Source of the DNA: an uncultured Porphyromonadaceae bacterium | GTDB taxonomy: Bacteria > Bacteroidota > Bacteroidia > Bacteroidales > Muribaculaceae | DNA: 64,000 nt | Direction: 5' to 3' | Assembly (NCBI GenBank): GCA_900546365.1 | Contig: URCF01000005.1 | Location: forward strand, 1-64,000 | Shown here: piece by piece, positions 58,608 through 64,000 of the stretch | How the letters are laid out: each line of letters starts with the position of its first letter | How positions within the stretch are numbered: position 1 is the first letter of the stretch | Translations under genes and position numbers: made by a program | The notes under the pieces: generated by a model | What the model saw: only the letters and a program-made list of their open reading frames with translations | Databases searched by the model: none | Told to the model about the DNA's origin: nothing

Positions 58608-59710
58608 TTATGGTACGGCATGTATTAGGCATATCAGGAGGAAAGGACAGCGCTGCATTGGCAATCTATATGAAGTCGAAATATCCCGACTTGAATGTGG
58701 AATATTACAACACTGACACGGGTTGTGAACTTGCGGAAACCGAGCTTCTGATTAACCGTCTTGAATCATTCCTTGGAGGCATCAAACGACTGAGGGCAGC
58801 CGAGGGAAGTCCAGAGCCTACGCCCTTTGAACATTTCCTAAGGGCGTCTGGAAATTTTCTGCCTTCACCACAGCAACGCTGGTGTACACAGAAAATGAAG
58901 TTGTCTGAAATGGAGCGTTTTGTAGGTGATGAACCCACAATATCATACGTTGGTATTCGTGGAGATGAAGATCGTGAAGGCTATGTGTCGACTAAACCAA
59001 ACATCCAAGCTATTTTTCCTTTCCGAAGAAATATATGGAGCATAGATGTAATCCACAACATCGTGCATAAGAATAACATTGAACGATTCACCGAGGTCTA
59101 TTTATCTATTGCTCCTGATGATTTGAAAGATAGGCTGAAAGAGATTCTTGAACATCCGTTGACAAAGGACTTCTATTATGCAAAGAAGACAAATGCGCTA
59201 ATGGATGTCGATTTGAAACTATTCAATCGCGTCGTTTTTGAGTATCTTAAAGGCACAGATTATCCTGTAGGCAAACTCGAAGAGTTTCCACTCGTGGATA
59301 ATGAGGATGTTCTAATCAAGGAGGATATTTTCAGAATATTGGAAGATAGCGGCGTAGGCGTACCTGCATATTATAAGCCCATCGAATTCGAGGTCGATGG
59401 AAAGACCGGCACCTACAACCGAAGCCGCTCCGGTTGCTATTTCTGTTTCTTCCAACAGAAGATAGAATGGATATGGCTATATGAACAGCATCCTGATTTA
59501 TTTTCCAGGGCCATGGAATTTGAGAAAGACGGCTACACATGGAATCAGAATGAAAGTCTTGAAGAACTTATCCGCCCTGAACGAGTACGGCAAATCAAAC
59601 TGGATGCCATAAAGAAACAAGAAGCCAAGAAGAACGCCGGCACCGGCCTTTTGGTGGATATGCTTGATGATGATGACAACGACGCATTTTGCGCTAACTG
59701 CTTTATATAA
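58604..59710 (+). CDS. DndC-like PAPS reductase-family protein
   Basis: This 368-residue PP-loop enzyme has GISGGKDSAALAIYMKSKYP near its start (ATP pyrophosphatase loop SGGKDS). It has RWCTQKMK and a Fe-S type GCYFCFFQQK. The C-terminal CANCF adds another Cys pair. DndC proteins activate DNA phosphates or move sulfur in phosphorothioation, and require a 4Fe-4S cluster. At 368 residues it is shorter than classical DndC (about 500), so a Pbe/archaeal-type variant is likely. Its cysteine desulfurase partner (DndA) is not in the window; it may lie downstream, or a housekeeping IscS may serve. Confidence 0.82.
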   Translation: MIMVRHVLGISGGKDSAALAIYMKSKYPDLNVEYYNTDTGCELAETELLINRLESFLGGIKRLRAAEGSPEPTPFEHFLRASGNFLPSPQQRWCTQKMKLSEMERFVGDEPTISYVGIRGDEDREGYVSTKPNIQAIFPFRRNIWSIDVIHNIVHKNNIERFTEVYLSIAPDDLKDRLKEILEHPLTKDFYYAKKTNALMDVDLKLFNRVVFEYLKGTDYPVGKLEEFPLVDNEDVLIKEDIFRILEDSGVGVPAYYKPIEFEVDGKTGTYNRSRSGCYFCFFQQKIEWIWLYEQHPDLFSRAMEFEKDGYTWNQNESLEELIRPERVRQIKLDAIKKQEAKKNAGTGLLVDMLDDDDNDAFCANCFI

Positions 59711-59716
59711 TAGAGT

Positions 59717-61996
59717 ATGCTGAAGACAGATGTGACATGGCCTGAAGCTTTCAGGTTTGAGACAAAGACCGAATGGGAACCGGTAGGTTTCTTTTCGGAG
59801 GCTCTGTGCAATGCCTCCTCATTCGATCTTATGCTCGGATTCTTCTCATCGTCAGCTATCAACGTTCTGTCATATGGATTCGCCTCCTTCATCTATAATG
59901 GGGGTAAAATGCGAATGATTATCAACGACATTCTCAGTAGTGATGATGTTTCAGCTATCTCCATGGCGCATGAGCCGGCAGAATTGCCATACTTTGATTT
60001 GAGCAATCTGGAGCAGTTGAGTTACACCCTTAACAAACGCGACAAACATTTCTTTGAATGTCTTGCGTGGCTTATCAGAAATGAGCGCATTGAGGTTAAG
60101 ATTATTCGTATGGTCAATGGCAGTGGTATCGCCCATACGAAATGCGGCACATTCAATGACGGACTGAATAAAATAGCATTCGAGGGCTCTGTAAACTTTT
60201 CACTGACTGCACTATTACACAATAAGGAGAGCCTAAGCGTGTTCTGCGATTGGAACGGCCCCGCCGACAATGGACGTATCAGGGGAATACAAAACTCGTT
60301 TGATAGAGCATTCAAAGGGGGAGACGAAGATGTTGAATTTATTGACGCGACCAACCTGAAAGGATATACTTCCAGTCATAAAGTGAAAGGATTGGAAGAG
60401 CTTCTTAACGATGAGTTGGAGCTCATCAGTGAAATATCAGACAGTTCACTGCCCGATACTGTTAAATCTGCATTGCAGAAGACGAAGGCTAAGGTTGAAA
60501 GGGCTATCGACAAAATTCGGAATGTGGAAAAGGCGAAAGAAAGTGAGCCAAGATTTCCTTATCCTACAGGTCCTCGACCTTATCAACAGCAAGCCTTTGA
60601 CAATTGGAAAGAAAATCGGCAGAAGGGATTATTTGCAATGGCAACCGGCACTGGTAAAACTCTTACTTCTCTCAATTGCTTGTTAGAGATATACAAGAGT
60701 AAAGGTTACTATCGCGCCATTATTCTTGTCCCGACTTTGACTCTGGTTGACCAATGGGAAGAAGAATGCAAGAAATTCAATTTTGGACACATAGTAAAGG
60801 TCTGTTCAAAGAATAAATCATGGAAATCTGAGCTTGACACCATAAAATTTCAGGAAGAATTCAATTTTTCCGACAAGGAACCGTCTTACATAATTATTGC
60901 CACATATGCCTCTTTCGCAAGAGATGCAATATTCAAAGACCTCATATCTATCTCACCGAAAATCAATAAAAGACTATTACTTATCGCAGACGAAGCTCAC
61001 AATATGGGATCTCCCAGAATATTGAATCGTCTAAACGCAGTAAAGTTTGTACGGCGTATCGGATTGTCTGCCACCCCAGAACGTCAGTTCGACGAAAGAG
61101 GGAACAAACTCTTGAATAGTTTCTTCGGATGTGAAGATGCTGATGGATATACATTTGAATTCTCCATGCGTGAGGCTATAGACAAAGGGTATCTTTGTCG
61201 ATACAACTACTATCCTCATTTAGTCAGATTGACAGATGAAGAAATGTCGGAGTATATGAAAATTTCTCTCCAGTTGGCCAAATTTTTCAATTATGACAAT
61301 GAATCGTTTCCCGGTTCAGACGACATTCTTATGCGCTTGCTTCTGAAGCGTAAGCGAATAATACATAAAGCAGCAAACAAGCAGCAAATTTTTGCTGAAA
61401 TTCTTCAAGACTGGTATAAAGAAAAAGGTTCATTGAAATACACTCTTGTCTATGTACCAGAGGGAAGTAAGCCTGATACTGAAGAAGCTGACATTTATGA
61501 TGATACCGAGATAACTTTTGATGATGATTACTCGGATTCATTGATAGACCAATACACTTCTATTGTCCAGTCAATAAGCCCGACCACCACAGTAAAGAAA
61601 TTTGTTTCCGGCACAAGTGATCGGAATCAGATTCTTGAAGATTTCGCCACGGGCAAACTTGAGGTGCTGACTTCAATGAAGTGTCTTGACGAAGGTGTTG
61701 ATGTTCCACGAAGTGAATTGGCAATATTCTGTGCCAGCACCGGCAACCCACGCCAGTTCATCCAACGTCGCGGTCGTATTCTTCGCACTCACAAGGACAA
61801 ACGTCGCGCTGTAATACATGACCTCGTAGTTGTCCCTGAAATATCTTTATCAGCTGAGAGTTACAAAATGGAGCGCAGCTTATTAGCTTCTGAATTAAGG
61901 AGAGTGAGAGACTTTGCTTTGCTCTCTGAAAACACAGATTTCGCTTATGAGGAGCTGCATGAAACACTTGATTATTACGAATTATCTCTTTTCTAA
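59717..61996 (+). CDS. PLD-SF2 helicase of the phosphorothioation-type locus
   Basis: This 759-residue protein starts with a phospholipase-D-like domain (about 1-190, with IAHTKCGTFNDGLNKIAFEGSVN read as an HxK..D..N pattern). A DEAD/DEAH helicase follows: PYQQQAFDNWKENRQKGL, MATGTGKTLTS, IADEAHNMG, GLSATPERQ and FIQRRGRILRTHKD. This PLD-helicase layout occurs in several defence systems where translocation and cleavage are joined. It begins 6 bp after dndC-like and ends 2 bp before the small gene. Confidence 0.87.
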   Translation: MLKTDVTWPEAFRFETKTEWEPVGFFSEALCNASSFDLMLGFFSSSAINVLSYGFASFIYNGGKMRMIINDILSSDDVSAISMAHEPAELPYFDLSNLEQLSYTLNKRDKHFFECLAWLIRNERIEVKIIRMVNGSGIAHTKCGTFNDGLNKIAFEGSVNFSLTALLHNKESLSVFCDWNGPADNGRIRGIQNSFDRAFKGGDEDVEFIDATNLKGYTSSHKVKGLEELLNDELELISEISDSSLPDTVKSALQKTKAKVERAIDKIRNVEKAKESEPRFPYPTGPRPYQQQAFDNWKENRQKGLFAMATGTGKTLTSLNCLLEIYKSKGYYRAIILVPTLTLVDQWEEECKKFNFGHIVKVCSKNKSWKSELDTIKFQEEFNFSDKEPSYIIIATYASFARDAIFKDLISISPKINKRLLLIADEAHNMGSPRILNRLNAVKFVRRIGLSATPERQFDERGNKLLNSFFGCEDADGYTFEFSMREAIDKGYLCRYNYYPHLVRLTDEEMSEYMKISLQLAKFFNYDNESFPGSDDILMRLLLKRKRIIHKAANKQQIFAEILQDWYKEKGSLKYTLVYVPEGSKPDTEEADIYDDTEITFDDDYSDSLIDQYTSIVQSISPTTTVKKFVSGTSDRNQILEDFATGKLEVLTSMKCLDEGVDVPRSELAIFCASTGNPRQFIQRRGRILRTHKDKRRAVIHDLVVVPEISLSAESYKMERSLLASELRRVRDFALLSENTDFAYEELHETLDYYELSLF

Positions 61997-61998
61997 TA

Positions 61999-62229
61999 AT
62001 GGCATACATATCAAACAACGACAAAATGCTTCAAGCCGTCCTGCTGAATGAGCGGCTGATGAAAGTCGGCAACTACACAGCTGCTGACATTGGCACTATT
62101 TATTCAGCACTCGATTCAGACAACTACATTATTAACACCGTTGCTCAAATCATTAAGAGAACAGAGGAAGGCGCAACAGAGCGTGAACTTTGGAAAGAGA
62201 TCAACGACTATCTGAAACGGAACGTATGA
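61999..62229 (+). CDS. Small protein of the phosphorothioation-type locus
   Basis: This 76-residue protein (MAYISNNDKMLQAVLLNERL) is predicted helical, ends in EGATERELWKEINDYLKRNV, and has no cysteines. It occupies the place between the helicase and the DndD-like gene. In classical loci DndE is a small protein near DndD, but the sequence does not look like DndE to me. Its stop overlaps the next ATG by 4 bp (ATGA). Confidence 0.65.
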   Translation: MAYISNNDKMLQAVLLNERLMKVGNYTAADIGTIYSALDSDNYIINTVAQIIKRTEEGATERELWKEINDYLKRNV

Positions 62230-64000
62230 TAATAAAGGAAATTAGAATTAAGAACTTCCGCAGTTATTACGGAGATAACAACCAGTTTGACTTTTCGGAG
62301 GGACTGACTGTTGTCATCGGTGATAATGGAGATGGAAAGACTACATTCTTCGAGGCACTCCAATGGCTGTTTGACACAACAATAGACAAGTCTAGTGTCG
62401 AACAAATATCCGAGATGCGGAAATCGCAAATGGAGGCTGGCGATATAGATGAAGTTTCTGTGTATATAAAGTTTGACCATAATGGAGAGAAATCCGTTGA
62501 AAAGTCGTTCTCATTTGAGAAACTTGAAAACGGAGGCTTCCGCCTTGGCAAAATCTCATACAGAGGCTACGAAACAAATGGATCTGAACGCGAAGCAGTA
62601 AATGGCAAATCTCTGATTGAAAGATGCTATGATGCATTTATTCAGAAATTCAGTATGTTCAAAGGCGAGGCGGAATTGAATGTTTTCGAGAATCGTACGC
62701 TCTTGAAGGACTTAGTAGACAAATTCTCCGACATTCACAAGTTTGATGAACTGGTTGCTACCGCTCAGAACTTTGAGGAGAAAGCCAACAAAGCTTATTT
62801 AAAGGAAATCAGTTCCGATAAAAAAGTCTCACAAAGAGCAAAAGAGCTGGAGGCAATGATTAGTCGGCAGTCTTCAGATATTTCCACAACCCGTAATGAA
62901 ATAAAGGAGAAACGTGGCTCTGTTGAGATATACGACAAAAGTCTCTCTGAACTTGAAGAAAATCAAGAAGCTTCTGAAAGGTATAAGGATATTAAAGAAC
63001 GCTTGAAAACACAGGAAGAGCGCCGCAACAAACTGATGGCTCAGATTGGCATGGTTAATTACAATCACGCGTTGCTTGACAAGATGTGGATTCTGGCCGC
63101 ATTTTCACCTATCCTAAAGGAGTTTCAGGAGAAAATATCTGTTCTCAGCAAAACTAAGCGCCGGATGGATCGGGACTTTGAGCGCACAAAGGCCATAGAA
63201 CTAGGCAAAATTGAAGCTGCTAAGGAAATGCTCGGAGCTCTTTCCAACGGTGCTACCGAACTCCCTTGGTATTTACCCAATCAGGAGACAATGGAGGAGA
63301 TGATTCACGACCATATCTGCAAAGTCTGTGGGCGCGAGGCTCCGGAAGGTTCTGAGGCATACGGATTCATGGTTCACAAACTGGAAGAGTATCGCCGCCA
63401 TACAGAAGCCAAGCTCCTAAAGGAATCTCAGAAGAAAGAAATTCAGGAACAAGAACTATTCCCTAACCAGTATATCGAGCAACTCCATAATGTAAGCGTT
63501 TCCCTAAGTGGCTTACAGGAGGCTCAGGTTGCAGGCTTCGCACAAGAGATTGCCGACAGACAGGGTCTCGTAGCACGTCTTCAGGATGAACTGAAGAAAA
63601 CCCAACAGAAGATTCAGGATATTATCGACGAGAAAACACGACTTCTGATACAGGTGGGGAATCTCAGCGAATCAGCGCTTGAAAAGGAGTTCAAGGACAT
63701 TAGGGGGCTGTATAAGTCCAGAGAGAGAGCCACCGCACGCTTGGTTGAGTTGGAGACTGAGCTGAAGTATCAAGAGAAACAGATGGCTGAACTCAAAAAG
63801 GAACTTGATGAATTAGATCCCGAAAGTTCGCAAGTGAAGGTCATGAGAGATGTCCACACCGCTCTTGAAGCAATCGCCGCCGCATTCACAAACGCTAAAA
63901 AGGAAAACCTCCGTCGTTTCTTGGCAGAACTGGAAACAACGGCTAACGAGTATCTTGTAAAACTCAGCGCATCGGATTTCCATGGTGAGGTCAGACTTAT
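62226..64000 (+). CDS. DndD-like/Rad50-like SMC ATPase, 3' end beyond the window
   Basis: At least 591 codons are open from ATG 62226 (MIIKEIRIKNFRSYYGDNNQ). Walker A is VVIGDNGDGKTTFFEA. A long coiled coil (about 200-570, with ERRNKLMAQ, KTQQKIQDIIDEK, YQEKQMAELKKELDE) is interrupted by a zinc-hook-like HICKVCGREAPEGSEA near residue 360. This is the SMC/Rad50 build of DndD, the ATPase of DNA phosphorothioation. The window ends before Walker B and the signature motif, so the C-terminal half of the ATPase head is unseen. Confidence 0.8.
   Translation, partial: MIIKEIRIKNFRSYYGDNNQFDFSEGLTVVIGDNGDGKTTFFEALQWLFDTTIDKSSVEQISEMRKSQMEAGDIDEVSVYIKFDHNGEKSVEKSFSFEKLENGGFRLGKISYRGYETNGSEREAVNGKSLIERCYDAFIQKFSMFKGEAELNVFENRTLLKDLVDKFSDIHKFDELVATAQNFEEKANKAYLKEISSDKKVSQRAKELEAMISRQSSDISTTRNEIKEKRGSVEIYDKSLSELEENQEASERYKDIKERLKTQEERRNKLMAQIGMVNYNHALLDKMWILAAFSPILKEFQEKISVLSKTKRRMDRDFERTKAIELGKIEAAKEMLGALSNGATELPWYLPNQETMEEMIHDHICKVCGREAPEGSEAYGFMVHKLEEYRRHTEAKLLKESQKKEIQEQELFPNQYIEQLHNVSVSLSGLQEAQVAGFAQEIADRQGLVARLQDELKKTQQKIQDIIDEKTRLLIQVGNLSESALEKEFKDIRGLYKSRERATARLVELETELKYQEKQMAELKKELDELDPESSQVKVMRDVHTALEAIAAAFTNAKKENLRRFLAELETTANEYLVKLSASDFHGEVRL

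Noticed and set aside
62226..64000. A BREX or classical SMC condensin gene
   Set aside because: No BREX partner (PglX, BrxC/L) is seen; the neighbours DUF4007 and DndC-like point to a sulfur-modification locus, and the zinc-hook CxxC fits Rad50/DndD rather than condensin.

Overview
The window reads as a chromosome segment of a gut Bacteroidales bacterium, most like Muribaculaceae. The evidence is Bacteroidetes-type promoter boxes (TAnnTTTG just upstream of many genes), weak Shine-Dalgarno sites, families common in that order (DUF4838, DUF3316, DUF4369/thioredoxin-like lipoproteins, serine-type sulfatase, Rte regulators, TonB-dependent barrels) and moderately high GC in the core genes. The species assignment is inference.

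Region 1 (1-27860) is mostly core genome. It starts with a partial tRNA-Gly, a tRNA-Leu and transposon/prophage scars. A minus-strand housekeeping run follows: M23 peptidase, ndk, and recG-ispD-S41 peptidase-coaD-parE packed with overlaps. Then come a thioredoxin-like lipoprotein, three family-2 glycosyltransferases, a sulfatase, an acyl-CoA ligase, prfB with its programmed +1 frameshift, small membrane proteins, a DUF4838 glycoside-hydrolase-like protein, and a parC-DUF3316-S41 lipoprotein-CoA transferase run.

Region 2 (27860-34730) is an AT-richer insertion that begins 11 bp after the CoA-transferase stop codon and is bracketed by two decayed copies of a tyrosine-recombinase 3' end. It carries the most interesting system here. 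One strand encodes a structured RNA leader, a small cytosolic protein, two tandem secreted paralogues, a precursor with a twin-arginine signal and 28 cysteines at exact four-residue spacing, a radical SAM/SPASM maturase, a second SPASM-like maturase, a 91-residue modification protein, and its own TatA and TatC. I read it as a CXXX-repeat RiPP locus that supplies a private Tat translocase for the modified, folded product.

Region 3 (34730-53800) is a patchwork of mobile and conflict genes: a YhcG-type PD-(D/E)XK nuclease, an outer-membrane barrel protein between direct repeats, a second structured RNA upstream of a secreted protein/lipoprotein pair, a 58-residue cysteine-bearing ORF, an ISAs1 remnant next to a complete IS1634-family element, RteC-like and RteB-like regulators, an intact tyrosine recombinase, an AAA/PD-(D/E)XK ATPase, a primase-helicase-PLD fusion, 1.2 kb of apparently non-coding DNA, and an excisionase-like protein.

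Region 4 (53800-64000, running off the end) is a phosphorothioation-type (Dnd/Pbe-like) defence cluster: DUF4007, a large ATPase, a DndC-like PP-loop enzyme, a PLD/SF2 helicase, a 76-residue protein and a Rad50/DndD-like ATPase. A divergent gene resembling the sulfur-binding N-domain of HNH restriction enzymes faces it across a promoter region holding two perfectly inverted 19-bp palindromic sites, one in front of each gene.
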